A DNA stretch of 32,087 bases from Burkholderiaceae bacterium (lineage in GTDB: Bacteria > Pseudomonadota > Gammaproteobacteria > Burkholderiales > Burkholderiaceae_E). The position numbers and the translations under genes were made by a program. Position 1 is the stretch's first letter, and each line of letters opens with the position of its first letter. The stretch covers positions 1 through 32,087 of the forward strand of contig JAMLIN010000042.1 of NCBI GenBank assembly GCA_023954135.1, read 5' to 3'. The notes under the pieces are model-generated. The model was not told the DNA's origin. It worked only from the letters and a program-made list of their open reading frames with translations, and ran no database searches. Positions 15,329 to 24,206 of the stretch are shown here, in pieces.

Positions 15329-15335
15329 TGTACGA

Positions 15336-15354
15336 CGTACCGCTTGGCGGTACG
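15336..15354 (+). other. Intergenic hairpin after the PaaK-like gene
   Basis: CGTACCGC-TTG-GCGGTACG, an 8-bp perfect stem starting eight bases after the ligase stop codon. It lacks a following T-run, so it is more likely an mRNA 3'-end stabiliser or Rho-assisted stop than an intrinsic terminator. It marks the probable end of the importer transcript. Confidence 0.45.
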
Positions 15355-15419
15355 ATGAGAGCTGGCAGGCAGTCTCCACGGTTCCCGACGATGATCTCCC
15401 GCAAGGGCCGTTGCATCCG

Positions 15420-16637
15420 ATGACGGCCGACCTCCGGTCGGCCCCGATCGATGAATCCTCCTGGCGCCATCCCGGCTGGCGGGTCGTGGCCGCGATGTTC
15501 GTGCTCGCCACCGGCAGCTTCGGGGTGTCGTTCTACGGGCTCGCCGTCTACCTCGTCGCCCTGAACGAGCACTACGGCTGGCCGATCGCCAGGATCGCGT
15601 CGCTCTACACCCTCTACCACCTGGTCGGAGCCGGCCTGCTGGTCTTCATCGGGTCCGTGATCTCCCGTCTCGGCGGGCGCGGCGTCATGGTTGCCGGCCT
15701 GTGCGCGATGGCGGCTGCCATCGCCGGCATGAGCGTCATCGATGCCTTCTGGCAGCTCGCCGCTTGCCTGTTCCTGCTCGCGATCGGCTGGTCCTGCCTG
15801 TCGACCGCCGCGATCACGGCGGTGCTCGCCCCCTGGTTCCAGAAGCGGCGCAGCCTCGCGGTCGGGCTTGCGCTGAACGGCGCCAGCTTCGCCGGCCTGA
15901 TCATGGTGCCGCTGATGGTCTGGATCATCGAGCGTCACGGCGTGGAACGGGGCCTGCCGATGCTCGCCGTCGGCCTGCTGGCGGTCCTGGTGCCGGTCGT
16001 CTGGTTCGCGCTGCGCCGACAGCCGCCGGTCGCCGCTTCGGCGGATACGGGCACGCAGGAGCGGCACAGCCTTGCCCAGATCGCGCGCAGTCCTCGCTTC
16101 TGGGGGGTGGCGGCCCCGTTCGCGCTGCCCCTGGTGGGGCAGGTGGGTTTCCTCACCCACCAGCTCGCGCTGCTCGAGCCCCGGCTGGGCGTGCAGGCGG
16201 CGGCCTGGGCGATCGGGGTGACGACGGGCGCCGGCGTCATCGGCAGGACCGCATTCGGCGCGCTCGCCGATCGCTTCGATCCGCGCCGCATGACGGGTGT
16301 GATGTTCATCGTCCAGGCGAGCTGCCTGCTGCTGCTCGCCGCGCAGCCCGGCCCCGTCTGGCTCTATGTCGCCTGCGGGGTCTACGGACTGGGGCTCGGC
16401 AACATGATCACCATGCCGGGCGTGATCGCCTACCAGGAGCTGCCGCCCAGGGATGTCGCCCGCGCGATCGGGCTGGTCTACGGCACGCTGCAGGTCTGCT
16501 ATTCCTTCGGGCCGGCCATCCTCGGCCTGATCCGCGATGCCACCGGCAGCTATTCCCCGGCGCTGTGGTTCAGCGCCGGCATGATCACGATCGGCGCGGT
16601 ACTCCTGCAGGTGACACGGCCCCGCGGCGCGTCATGA
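15420..16637 (+). CDS. Major facilitator superfamily transporter
   Basis: A 405-residue inner-membrane permease with about twelve hydrophobic segments in two halves separated by a hydrophilic loop (near bases 16010-16090, around QPPVAASADTGTQERHSL). The Arg/Lys-rich WFQKRRSLAVGLALNG stretch and GVIGRTAFGALADRFDPRRM resemble the monocarboxylate/oxalate-formate porter groups, suggesting an organic-acid substrate. The ATG at 15420 is preferred to a TTG at 15411. Its stop overlaps the start of the next gene (ATGA), so the two are translationally coupled. It lies 91 bases downstream of the PaaK-like gene, so it may extend the importer transcript, but the hairpin at 15336 argues for partial separation. 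Confidence 0.9.
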   Translation: MTADLRSAPIDESSWRHPGWRVVAAMFVLATGSFGVSFYGLAVYLVALNEHYGWPIARIASLYTLYHLVGAGLLVFIGSVISRLGGRGVMVAGLCAMAAAIAGMSVIDAFWQLAACLFLLAIGWSCLSTAAITAVLAPWFQKRRSLAVGLALNGASFAGLIMVPLMVWIIERHGVERGLPMLAVGLLAVLVPVVWFALRRQPPVAASADTGTQERHSLAQIARSPRFWGVAAPFALPLVGQVGFLTHQLALLEPRLGVQAAAWAIGVTTGAGVIGRTAFGALADRFDPRRMTGVMFIVQASCLLLLAAQPGPVWLYVACGVYGLGLGNMITMPGVIAYQELPPRDVARAIGLVYGTLQVCYSFGPAILGLIRDATGSYSPALWFSAGMITIGAVLLQVTRPRGAS

Positions 16638-18001
16638 GCCGGTCCGCGGCCATGATCCTGGCGCTCGGCCTGGCGGCGGTGCAGGCTCAGGCGCAGAGGA
16701 TCGACGGCCTGCTGCAGGAGACCGGCAGCGCCGGCCTGGGCGCCGTCATGCGCATCGAGACGTCGCCCTACGCCGACGGCGGTCATCGCACCGACCTGCT
16801 GCCGCTGTACCTGTACGAAGGCGAACGCTTCTTCCTCGACGCCGGCCGGGCCGGCATCAAGCTGCTCGACGATGAAGGGCGACGGCTGGACCTGTTCCTC
16901 GCCCGCCGCCTCGAGGGATTTCCGGAAGACAGGGTGCCCGCCACCCTCGCCGGCATGGATGCGCGCAGCACCAGCGTGGACCTCGGTCTGGCCTGGCGCC
17001 ACCGGCAGCGCTGGGGCACCTTGCACGCCAGGCTGGCCTGGGACGTCGGCAGGGCCTCCGAAGGCGCGGAGCTCGTGCTCGGCTACTCGCGCGACTGGAG
17101 CTCGGGACGCTGGCTGCTGCGCCCGGAACTGTCCATGACGTGGCGCGATGCGCACCTCAACGACTACTACTACGGCGTGCGGCCGCACGAGGCGACCGCC
17201 GTCCGCCCCGCCTATGCGCCCGGCAGCGGCCTGAACGCCACGCTCGGGCTTTTCGCCTCGTACCGCGTGCTCGACAACTGGCGACTGCTCGGTGGCGTGT
17301 CGGTCACCGCGCTCGATCGCGACGTGCGCAGGAGCCCGATCGTCGCGGACCGGCTGCAGCTCGCCGCCTTCGTCGGCGCGGCCTACGACTTCGGCACCCC
17401 CGCGGCGCGCTGGGGCGACAGGGACGTCCCCCTGATCGTGAAACTGTTCTACGGCGCCGCCTCGGGCGACGGCTGCCACATGGCGCTCATCATGACCCTG
17501 CGCTGCACGTCGCTCGATCGGGACAACCCGAGCCATGTGACCGGTGTGCATCTCGGCCGGCCGTTCCTCGAACGGATCAACGGCTGGCCGCTGGACGTCC
17601 ATGGCTACATCGGCCTGCTGCGACGCAGTGAACGCGGCCGGCAGCCCGGCGGCTGGCAGGTCGATGCCTACATGAAGGCGTTCTACTACGGGTTCCCCTG
17701 GAGCAGGCGGGTCGAGACCCGCCTCGGCTTCGGCGTCGGCATTTCCTATGCGAGCCGGGTTCCCTGGCACGAGGTCGACAGCCAGGCGCGCCGGCAGCGG
17801 CCGACCTCGAAGCTGCTGAACTACCTGGATCCGAGCATCGACGTCAACGTGGGCGACATCCTCGGTTCGACCCGATTGCGGCGGACCTACGCCGGACTGG
17901 GGATCTCCCACCGCTCGGGGATCTTCGCCTCGTCCCGCCTGCTGGGGAAGGTCAACGGCGGGTCGAACTACATCTACACCTACATCGAAACCGAGTTCTG
18001 A
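16634..18001 (+). CDS. MipA/OmpV-type outer-membrane protein with a second C-terminal domain
   Basis: A 455-residue protein. A short signal peptide (MSRSAAMILALGLAAVQAQA) is followed by a MipA/OmpV-like region (about residues 40-240; DGGHRTDLLPLYLYEGERFF, then alternating aromatic strands such as LGLAWRHRQRWGTLHARLAW and the MTWRDAHLNDYYYGV block). MipA/OmpV proteins are normally about 250 residues, so the remaining ~210 residues are extra. That part again shows alternating beta-barrel-like strands (VDAYMKAFYYGFPW, RLGFGVGISYASRVPW), has two cysteines spaced C-x9-C (near residues 281-291) and ends in a Tyr-rich strand with terminal Phe (YIYTYIETEF), a typical outer-membrane assembly signal. 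Start overlaps the MFS stop by four bases. Function unknown. Confidence 0.75.
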   Translation: MSRSAAMILALGLAAVQAQAQRIDGLLQETGSAGLGAVMRIETSPYADGGHRTDLLPLYLYEGERFFLDAGRAGIKLLDDEGRRLDLFLARRLEGFPEDRVPATLAGMDARSTSVDLGLAWRHRQRWGTLHARLAWDVGRASEGAELVLGYSRDWSSGRWLLRPELSMTWRDAHLNDYYYGVRPHEATAVRPAYAPGSGLNATLGLFASYRVLDNWRLLGGVSVTALDRDVRRSPIVADRLQLAAFVGAAYDFGTPAARWGDRDVPLIVKLFYGAASGDGCHMALIMTLRCTSLDRDNPSHVTGVHLGRPFLERINGWPLDVHGYIGLLRRSERGRQPGGWQVDAYMKAFYYGFPWSRRVETRLGFGVGISYASRVPWHEVDSQARRQRPTSKLLNYLDPSIDVNVGDILGSTRLRRTYAGLGISHRSGIFASSRLLGKVNGGSNYIYTYIETEF

Positions 18002-18022
18002 CCGGATCCGGATTCGGATGGG

Positions 18023-19234
18023 TCAGCCGGGGCGGCCGTCGATGCGCGGCTGCGACAGCCGCGGCCAGTAGACGATGGCGTACAGGCCGAAGGCGCAGGC
18101 CCAGGCGATGCCCGAGGCCACGTAGAACTGCATCGTCTGCGCCGGCAGCAGCAGCGGCCCGACGACCCGGGCCAGCGCCGCCAGCATCACCAGCAGGTAC
18201 ATCGTCGTCTCGGATGCGCCCGCGACCAGCGGCCGGCCGGTGTGGCCCAGTGCGGTGCGGGTGATCATGCCGATGATCAGGCCGCCGATCAGGCCCACGG
18301 AGAAGGCGTGCAGCGCCAGCGGCCGGGCCACCAGCTCCAGCGCCGCGCAGGCGAGCAGGGCGAAGCCGATCGGCATCCAGGCGTAGGCGGCGTGCAGGAT
18401 CCAGAGGATCGGCTTGCGACGGGTGGCGGGCGGATTCCAGCCGGCCAGCCGCAACGCGTGCACCAGCGCGGCGATCCCCGCCAGCAGCGCGACCGGGGCG
18501 CCTCCGGCCAGTACCAGGTCGGCCAGCAGCGCCGCGATCGCGCTGACGATGGCGGCGGCATCGAGCCAGGGGCGCTGGAACTGCCGGATGCCCATCAGGG
18601 CATTGGCGGTGAAGGAGGGGATCACCCTGCCGCCGAATACCGCGGTGAGCATGACGATCAGGTAGAGGGCGGCGCGCAGCGGAGCGTCGGGCGACCACGG
18701 GATCCAGCCGCCGGCGGCCAGCGCGAAAGCGATGTCCATGGCGCCGAGCACCGCGAGGATCACCACCACGAAGAGATTGCGCCGGTTGCCGGCGGCGAGC
18801 AGCACCCGCAGGATCGCGGCGGCCGCCAGCACGATGAGGGCCAGCTCGATCGCCACCCCGGCGACGATCAGCCCGGCATGGAAGAAGATGCGCGCTCCGA
18901 GCCACAGCGCGACGAGGGTGACCAGGCGATTGCCGCTGGGGGTGTCGATACCGGTCCAGGCGCGCGCCGCGGTGAGCAGGAAGCCGATCACGACCGCCAG
19001 CGCGAAACCGTAGACCATCTCGTGGGTGTGCCACCACTGGGTCGCGAAGCCCACCCGCATCGGCACCACGCCGGCCCAGACGAGCAGCCACAGCGGGATG
19101 CTCAGCGCGGCATAGGTGGCGGCGACGAAATAGAACGGCCGGAAGCCGAGATTGAACAGCGCGAACACGCCCGTGCCGCCAGACAGCGGCTCCGGCTGGC
19201 TCGCTCCGGGACGAGCGATCGAACGAATGGCCAT
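18023..19234 (-). CDS. nnrS: NnrS family membrane protein
   Basis: A 403-residue polytopic inner-membrane protein with about twelve hydrophobic segments. The N-terminal FNLGFRPFYFVAATYAAL, WWHTHEMVYGFALAVVIGFLLTA and GLIGGLIIGMITRTALGHTGRPL blocks are the NnrS family signatures; several histidines are in membrane-proximal positions, in keeping with reports that NnrS binds haem and copper and helps cells withstand nitric oxide. No nitrite- or nitric-oxide-reductase gene is in the window. It is convergent with the outer-membrane protein (21 bases apart) and divergent from an FtsH paralogue (151 bases). No clear Shine-Dalgarno precedes the ATG at 19234. Confidence 0.92.
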   Translation of the reverse strand: MAIRSIARPGASQPEPLSGGTGVFALFNLGFRPFYFVAATYAALSIPLWLLVWAGVVPMRVGFATQWWHTHEMVYGFALAVVIGFLLTAARAWTGIDTPSGNRLVTLVALWLGARIFFHAGLIVAGVAIELALIVLAAAAILRVLLAAGNRRNLFVVVILAVLGAMDIAFALAAGGWIPWSPDAPLRAALYLIVMLTAVFGGRVIPSFTANALMGIRQFQRPWLDAAAIVSAIAALLADLVLAGGAPVALLAGIAALVHALRLAGWNPPATRRKPILWILHAAYAWMPIGFALLACAALELVARPLALHAFSVGLIGGLIIGMITRTALGHTGRPLVAGASETTMYLLVMLAALARVVGPLLLPAQTMQFYVASGIAWACAFGLYAIVYWPRLSQPRIDGRPG

Positions 19235-19385
19235 GGCGAGAGCCTATCGCGACGCCGGCCGGCCAGCCTTGATCCCCGTCATGGGACAGGGGATGCGGAG
19301 CACGCGGATACGAGTGGCGGGCCCCGGACGGGTCGTCGGTCCCGGAAACGGGTACGCTTGGGCGGCAAGGAGGCGTCGACCCATC

Positions 19386-21230
19386 ATGGCCACCAAACGG
19401 CACGCGCAGTTCAACTTCTGGTATTCGCTCGGCGCGATCCTGATGCTGATGCTGTTCCAGTCGCTCTGGACCAGCTATCGCACCATCGAGACCTTGCCCT
19501 ACAGCGCTCTGCTCGAGCAGCTCGATGGCGGCAATGTCGAGGAGGTCTGGGTTTCGGAGAACCAGGTTCGCGGCCGCCTGGTCGAGCCGCTGCCGAGCGG
19601 CCGGCGCGAATTCGTGACCGTGCGCGTGGACCCCGAGCTCGCCGAGGCCTTCGCGAAGCACAAGGTCACCTTCACCGGCACCGTCGAGAACAACCTGCTG
19701 GGCGACATCCTCGGCTGGGTGCTGCCGATGGCGCTGCTGATCGGCTTCTGGTACTGGATGATCCGCCGGATGCAGGAGCGCGGCGGCATCGGCGGCGGCC
19801 TCCTGTCGGTGGGAAAAAGCAAGGCCAAGGTCTACGTCGAGACCGACGTCAAGGTCGGCTTCGACGATGTCGCCGGCGTCGACGAGGCGAAGGCCGAGCT
19901 GCAGGAGATCGTCGGCTTCCTCAAGTCGCCCGAGGAGTATGGGCGGCTCGGCGCCCGCCTGCCCAAGGGCATCCTGCTGGTCGGGCCGCCGGGCACCGGC
20001 AAGACCCTGCTCGCCAGGGCGGTCGCGGGCGAGGCCGGGGTGCCGTTCTTCTCGATCAACGGCTCCGAGTTCGTCGAGATGTTCGTCGGGGTGGGCGCCG
20101 CCCGGGTGCGCGACCTCTTTGCCGAAGCCGCCAAGCAGTCGCCGGCGATCATCTTCATCGACGAGATCGACGCCCTCGGCCGGGCCCGGGGTGCCTTCGG
20201 CAACATGGGCGGGCACGACGAGAAGGAGCAGACGCTCAACCAGCTGCTCGCCGAGCTCGACGGCTTCGATCCGCGCGGCGGGCTGGTGCTGCTCGCGGCC
20301 ACCAACCGGCCCGAGGTGCTCGATCCGGCGCTGCTGCGCGCGGGTCGCTTCGACCGGCAGGTCCTGGTCGATCGCCCCGACCGGGTCGGCAGGGTGCAGA
20401 TCCTGAAGGTGCACATCCGCCGGATCAGCATCGATCCGGCGCTCGACCTGCAGACCGTCGCCGCGCTCACCCCCGGCTTCACCGGCGCCGATCTCGCCAA
20501 CCTCGTCAACGAGGCGGCGATCGTCGCCACCCGCAGCGGCCACGATCAGGTGGGGCTCGAGGATTTCACCGAGGCGATCGAGCGCATCGTCGCCGGGCTC
20601 GAGAAGCGCAACCGCGTCATGAATCCGCTCGAGCGCAAGGTCGTCGCCTACCACGAGATGGGCCATGCGATCGTCGCGCTCTCGCTGCCCGGCCAGGACC
20701 CGGTGCAGAAGGTCTCTGTGATTCCCCGCGGCATCGGCGCGCTCGGGTTCACCATGCAGCGGCCGACCGGCGATCGCTACCTGATGACCCGCAGCGAGCT
20801 CGAGAACCGGATGAGCGTCCTGCTGGGCGGACGTGCCGCCGAAGTGCTCGTCTTCGGCGAGATCTCGACCGGCGCGGCCGACGACCTCGACCGGGTGAGC
20901 GAGATCGCCCGCAGCATCGTCACCCGCTACGGCATGAGCGACGAGCTCGGCCTGGTCGTCTATGAGCCGCAGCGCCAGTCCCTGCTGCCGGTGCAGCAGG
21001 TGATGCCGTCGCCTCGCAACCATGCCGAGCAGACGGCCCGCGAGATCGACGAGGCGGTCCGCGGCTTCGTGGCCCGCGCCTTCGATGTGGCCACCGCCAT
21101 CCTCGTCGAGAATCGCGCCGGCCTCGAGCGCAGCGCCCAGGCGCTGCTCGAGCGCGAGACCCTCGGCGAGGCGGAGATCCACGAGCTGGTCGGCCTGCCG
21201 ATGCGCCCCCGCGACGACGGGCCGGCATAG
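19386..21230 (+). CDS. ftsH: FtsH-family ATP-dependent zinc metalloprotease
   Basis: A 614-residue membrane-anchored AAA+ protease. Two membrane segments (about residues 11-28 and 106-126) flank a small periplasmic domain, followed by the AAA module (Walker A GPPGTGKT near residue 200, Walker [11 protein letters not shown] near 256, second region of homology) and the M41 peptidase with HEMGH zinc site near 423 and the third-ligand region [10 protein letters not shown] near 496. It ends in [10 protein letters not shown] and lacks the longer C-tail of housekeeping FtsH. It is not beside rlmE/folP, the usual neighbours of the housekeeping gene in proteobacteria, so it is probably a paralogue. 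AAGGAGG precedes ATG 19386 at a rather long spacing (11 bases). The gene ends four bases from the convergent esterase. Confidence 0.93.
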   Translation: MATKRHAQFNFWYSLGAILMLMLFQSLWTSYRTIETLPYSALLEQLDGGNVEEVWVSENQVRGRLVEPLPSGRREFVTVRVDPELAEAFAKHKVTFTGTVENNLLGDILGWVLPMALLIGFWYWMIRRMQERGGIGGGLLSVGKSKAKVYVETDVKVGFDDVAGVDEAKAELQEIVGFLKSPEEYGRLGARLPKGILLVGPPGTGKTLLARAVAGEAGVPFFSINGSEFVEMFVGVGAARVRDLFAEAAKQSPAIIFIDEIDALGRARGAFGNMGGHDEKEQTLNQLLAELDGFDPRGGLVLLAATNRPEVLDPALLRAGRFDRQVLVDRPDRVGRVQILKVHIRRISIDPALDLQTVAALTPGFTGADLANLVNEAAIVATRSGHDQVGLEDFTEAIERIVAGLEKRNRVMNPLERKVVAYHEMGHAIVALSLPGQDPVQKVSVIPRGIGALGFTMQRPTGDRYLMTRSELENRMSVLLGGRAAEVLVFGEISTGAADDLDRVSEIARSIVTRYGMSDELGLVVYEPQRQSLLPVQQVMPSPRNHAEQTAREIDEAVRGFVARAFDVATAILVENRAGLERSAQALLERETLGEAEIHELVGLPMRPRDDGPA

Positions 21231-21234
21231 CCGA

Positions 21235-22176
21235 TCACCCCCCGCGCAGCACCTCCGCGAAGCGCCGGATGCTGCCCTGGACGTGCGCCTGCGCCGCCGG
21301 CGACCAGCGTCCCATGTCGAAGAAGCCGTGGATCATGCCGTCGCAGCGGATCACCTCGGCCTTCACACCGGCCGCCTGCAGCGCGCGGCCGTAGGCCTCG
21401 CCCTCGTCGCGCAACGGATCGAACTCGGCGGTGACGATCACCGCCGGCGGCAGGCCCGCGAGGCTCGCCGCCTGCAGGGGCGCGATGCGCGGATCCGTCA
21501 CGTCCTGCCGGTCGCCGGCGTAGTGGGCGTAGAACCACTTCATGGTCTCGAGCTCGAGGAAATAGCCCTTGGCGTTCTCCTCGAGGGAGGCGTGGCCGGC
21601 GCCGAGATGGTCGACGGCCGGGTAGATCAGGAATTGGGCGGCGAGCGCATGCGGCGTGCCGCGCAACTGCTGCGAGACCACGGCGGAAAAGTTGCCGCCG
21701 GCGCTGTCGCCGGCCACGCCGACCGTATCGGTGCCGCCGAGCTCACGGGCGCGGGATGCGACCCAGCGGGTGCCCGTGACGGCGTCCTCGATACCGGCGG
21801 GGAAGGGGTGTTCCGGCGCCAGCCGGTAGTCGAGCGAGACCACCACCGCCTGGGCGCCGCGGCAGAGGTCGCGGCACATGTTGTCATGGGTGTCGAGGTT
21901 GCCGATGACGTAGCCGCCGCCATGCAGGTAGGAGACCGTCGGGAACGGACCGGCGCCTTCGGGGCGATAGATGCGCGCCTTCATCGGGCCGGTGGCGCCG
22001 TCGACGGTGGTGTCCTCGATGCTGCCCACCGGCACGATCTCCTCGGGCTTGCGGGTGCCGATGGTCAGCGCAAGGTAGCCGGCCCGGCCCTCCTCGGGCG
22101 TACCGAGATAGGTGGGCTTGCGGCCGGCATCGGCCAGCATCTTGAGAACGCCGGCGAGATGGGGGTCGAGCGGCAT
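21235..22176 (-). CDS. Alpha/beta hydrolase, HSL-family esterase
   Basis: A 313-residue cytoplasmic carboxylesterase of the hormone-sensitive-lipase group. It has the HGGG oxyanion motif (YLHGGGYVIG), the nucleophile elbow GDSAGG, and the catalytic Asp and His in EFDPLRDEG and MIHGFFDMG. The start at 22176 has AGGAGG about ten bases upstream; the frame stays open further upstream but that part has no family similarity. Convergent with ftsH (four-base gap) and divergent from the acyl-CoA dehydrogenase (220 bases). The natural substrate is unknown. Confidence 0.92.
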   Translation of the reverse strand: MPLDPHLAGVLKMLADAGRKPTYLGTPEEGRAGYLALTIGTRKPEEIVPVGSIEDTTVDGATGPMKARIYRPEGAGPFPTVSYLHGGGYVIGNLDTHDNMCRDLCRGAQAVVVSLDYRLAPEHPFPAGIEDAVTGTRWVASRARELGGTDTVGVAGDSAGGNFSAVVSQQLRGTPHALAAQFLIYPAVDHLGAGHASLEENAKGYFLELETMKWFYAHYAGDRQDVTDPRIAPLQAASLAGLPPAVIVTAEFDPLRDEGEAYGRALQAAGVKAEVIRCDGMIHGFFDMGRWSPAAQAHVQGSIRRFAEVLRGG

Positions 22177-22307
22177 GGGGCGAGGCCTCCTGATCGTCTG
22201 CGGGCAAAGCCCCGACAGTACACGAGTGGGGCGGCGCCCGGGGGCGGGCCTGCGGTGCCTGCCTGCCGCGGCCGATCGCTGCGGATCCGGCGGGCTGATC
22301 CAGCGCA

Positions 22308-22336
22308 TTGCACCGGGTCCGCGATTGGGCTATACC
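22308..22336 (+). promoter_or_regulatory. Candidate sigma-70 promoter of the acyl-CoA dehydrogenase gene
   Basis: TTGCAC (22308-22313) and TATACC (22331-22336) are separated by exactly 17 bases. Matches are moderate (three and four of six), but TATACC stands out in this GC-rich region. Predicted start near 22343 leaves a ~54-nt leader before ATG 22397. The rest of the 220-base divergent gap shows nothing further that I can identify. Confidence 0.4.
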
Positions 22337-22396
22337 GAACCACGCCGATCCATTTCCGCCTGCTGCCTGTGGCGGCAGGTCGTCCCGGAGACCGTC

Positions 22397-24145
22397 ATGA
22401 CCGATCTGTCCCATCCGCCGTTGCCCACCGTCGACGCGACCGAGGTGCCCGACAACCACGGCGCGAACCTCTATCGCGCCGATCCGGGCTACGGTCCGCT
22501 GCTCGATCTGTACCTGCCGCCCGAGCTGCGCGCCCACCTCGAGCCGCATCTCGATGCGCTCGGAGCGCTTGCCGGAGGCGAGCTCGATGCGCTTGCGGGA
22601 ACCGCTGACCACAATCCGCCGACGCTGTCGGTGCGCGCCCGCAACGGCCGCGATCTCGACACCATCCACAAGCATCCGGCCTACGTGGCCATGGAGCGGA
22701 TGGCCTTCGGCGACTACGGTCTCGCCCGCATGTCGCACCGCGGCGGCGTGCTCGGCTGGCCCGAGCCGATGCCGGCCGCCGCCAAGTACGCGCTTACCTA
22801 TCTCTTCGTGCAGGCCGAGTTTGGCCTGTGCTGCCCGGTGAGCATGACCGATTCGTTGACGCGCACCCTGCGCAAGTTCGGCTCGCCCGAGCTCATCGAG
22901 CGCTTCCTGCCGATGCTCACCGCCGAGGACTTCGATGCCCAGGCGCAGGGCGCGATGTTCATGACCGAGCAGGGCGCCGGCTCGGACGTCTCGGCCACCG
23001 CCACCCGGGCGAACCGCGATGCCGACGGCACCTGGCGGCTGTATGGCGACAAATGGTTCTGCTCGAACCCCGATGCCGATTTCGCGATGGTGCTCGCCCG
23101 TCCCGACGATGCGCCGGCCGGCCATGCCGGGGTGACGCTCTTCCTGCTGCCGCGCCGCCTGCCCGACGGCTCGCGCAACGCCTACCGGATCCTGCGCCTG
23201 AAGGACAAGCTCGGCACGAAGTCCATGGCGAGCGGCGAGATCCGCCTCGAGGGCGCGGTCGCGCACATCATCGGCGAGGTCGGCAACGGCTTCCGGCAGA
23301 TGGCCGACATGGTCAACAACTCGCGCCTGTCCAACGGGGTGCGCGCCGCCGGCCTGATGCGCCGGGCGCTGACCGAGGCCCTGTTCATCTCGCGCGAGCG
23401 CCGCGCCTTCGGCCGTACCCTGATCGAGATGCCGCTGATGCAGCGCCAGCTCGCCAAGCAGATGGTCTGGGCCGAGCAGGCGCGCACCATGGTGTTCCAG
23501 ACCGCCGAGGCGCTCGCCGCGGCCGATGCGGGCGATGCCGCTGCCCGGCCGCTGGCGCGCATCATGACCCCGCTGATCAAGTACCGCGCCTGCCGCGATG
23601 CCCGCAAGGTGACCGGCGACGCGATGGAGGTGCGTGGCGGCTGCGGCTACATCGAGGAATGGAGCGATCCGCGCCTGGTGCGCGATGCCCACCTCGGTTC
23701 GATCTGGGAGGGCACCAGCAACATCGTCGCGCTCGACGTCATCCGGGCGATGCGCCGCGAAGGTTCGGCCGATGCGCTCGAGGCGCATGTCGCGGCCAGC
23801 CTTGCCGGAGCGAAGATGGCCGATGCGGTGCGGGACCGCTTCGAGGAGGCGAGTGCCCGTGCCTTCGCTTTCGCGCGCCGCGCGGCCGGAGACCGCGAGG
23901 GCGGCGATCTCATCGCTCGCCAGGCGGCCGCAGGTCTCTATCACATCACCACGGCGGCGGCGATGGCCCGCGAGGCGACCCGGCTCGGCGATCCACGTCG
24001 CCTGCTGCTCGGCCAGTTCGTGCTCGCCCACCGTCTGCTGCCGCGCGATCCGCTCGCCGACGAGCGCTCGCAGGCACGCTGGCTGCCGATGCTGCTCACC
24101 GAGCAGCCGCTGGGGCTGCCCTTCGAGGACGTGTCGATCTTCTAG
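22397..24145 (+). CDS. Acyl-CoA dehydrogenase, AidB-like branch
   Basis: A 582-residue FAD enzyme, longer than the ~380 of ordinary short- and medium-chain dehydrogenases and in the range of AidB-like members. Seen: the N-terminal extension with MERMAFGDYGLARMSHRGG and GWPEPMPAAAKYAL, the FAD-binding MTEQGAGSDVSATATRA block, GRTLIEMPLMQRQLAKQM and the C-terminal RGGCGYIEEWSDPRLVRDA, with WEGTSNIVALDV holding the position of the usual catalytic Glu. It should oxidise an acyl-CoA (perhaps branched) with electrons passed to ETF; E. coli AidB additionally binds DNA, but nothing here proves that. GGAG lies before ATG 22397. Monocistronic, ending convergently with the malonate operon. Confidence 0.9.
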   Translation: MTDLSHPPLPTVDATEVPDNHGANLYRADPGYGPLLDLYLPPELRAHLEPHLDALGALAGGELDALAGTADHNPPTLSVRARNGRDLDTIHKHPAYVAMERMAFGDYGLARMSHRGGVLGWPEPMPAAAKYALTYLFVQAEFGLCCPVSMTDSLTRTLRKFGSPELIERFLPMLTAEDFDAQAQGAMFMTEQGAGSDVSATATRANRDADGTWRLYGDKWFCSNPDADFAMVLARPDDAPAGHAGVTLFLLPRRLPDGSRNAYRILRLKDKLGTKSMASGEIRLEGAVAHIIGEVGNGFRQMADMVNNSRLSNGVRAAGLMRRALTEALFISRERRAFGRTLIEMPLMQRQLAKQMVWAEQARTMVFQTAEALAAADAGDAAARPLARIMTPLIKYRACRDARKVTGDAMEVRGGCGYIEEWSDPRLVRDAHLGSIWEGTSNIVALDVIRAMRREGSADALEAHVAASLAGAKMADAVRDRFEEASARAFAFARRAAGDREGGDLIARQAAAGLYHITTAAAMAREATRLGDPRRLLLGQFVLAHRLLPRDPLADERSQARWLPMLLTEQPLGLPFEDVSIF

Positions 24146-24183
24146 CGAGCCTGTACCGGCGGCGCACGGTCGAGCCGGGCGAC

Positions 24184-24206
24184 AGCGAACCTGGAGGCGG
24201 TTCGCT
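24184..24206. terminator. Hairpin between convergent acyl-CoA dehydrogenase and TRAP permease genes
   Basis: AGCGAACC-TGGAGGC-GGTTCGCT, an 8-bp perfect stem lying directly next to the permease stop codon (24207-24209 on the other strand). As a convergent junction it may serve both transcripts, but no T-run is present on either side. Confidence 0.45.

Noticed and set aside
19266-19300. A heat-shock (sigma-32) promoter before ftsH (CTTGATCCCC)
   Set aside because: The -35-like CTTGAT is present but no CCCCAT-type -10 lies at the required 13-17 base spacing.
17952-21182. A minus-strand frame of over 1000 codons across the FtsH and NnrS region
   Set aside because: It runs antisense to ftsH and out of frame with nnrS; the real proteins there have clear family motifs.
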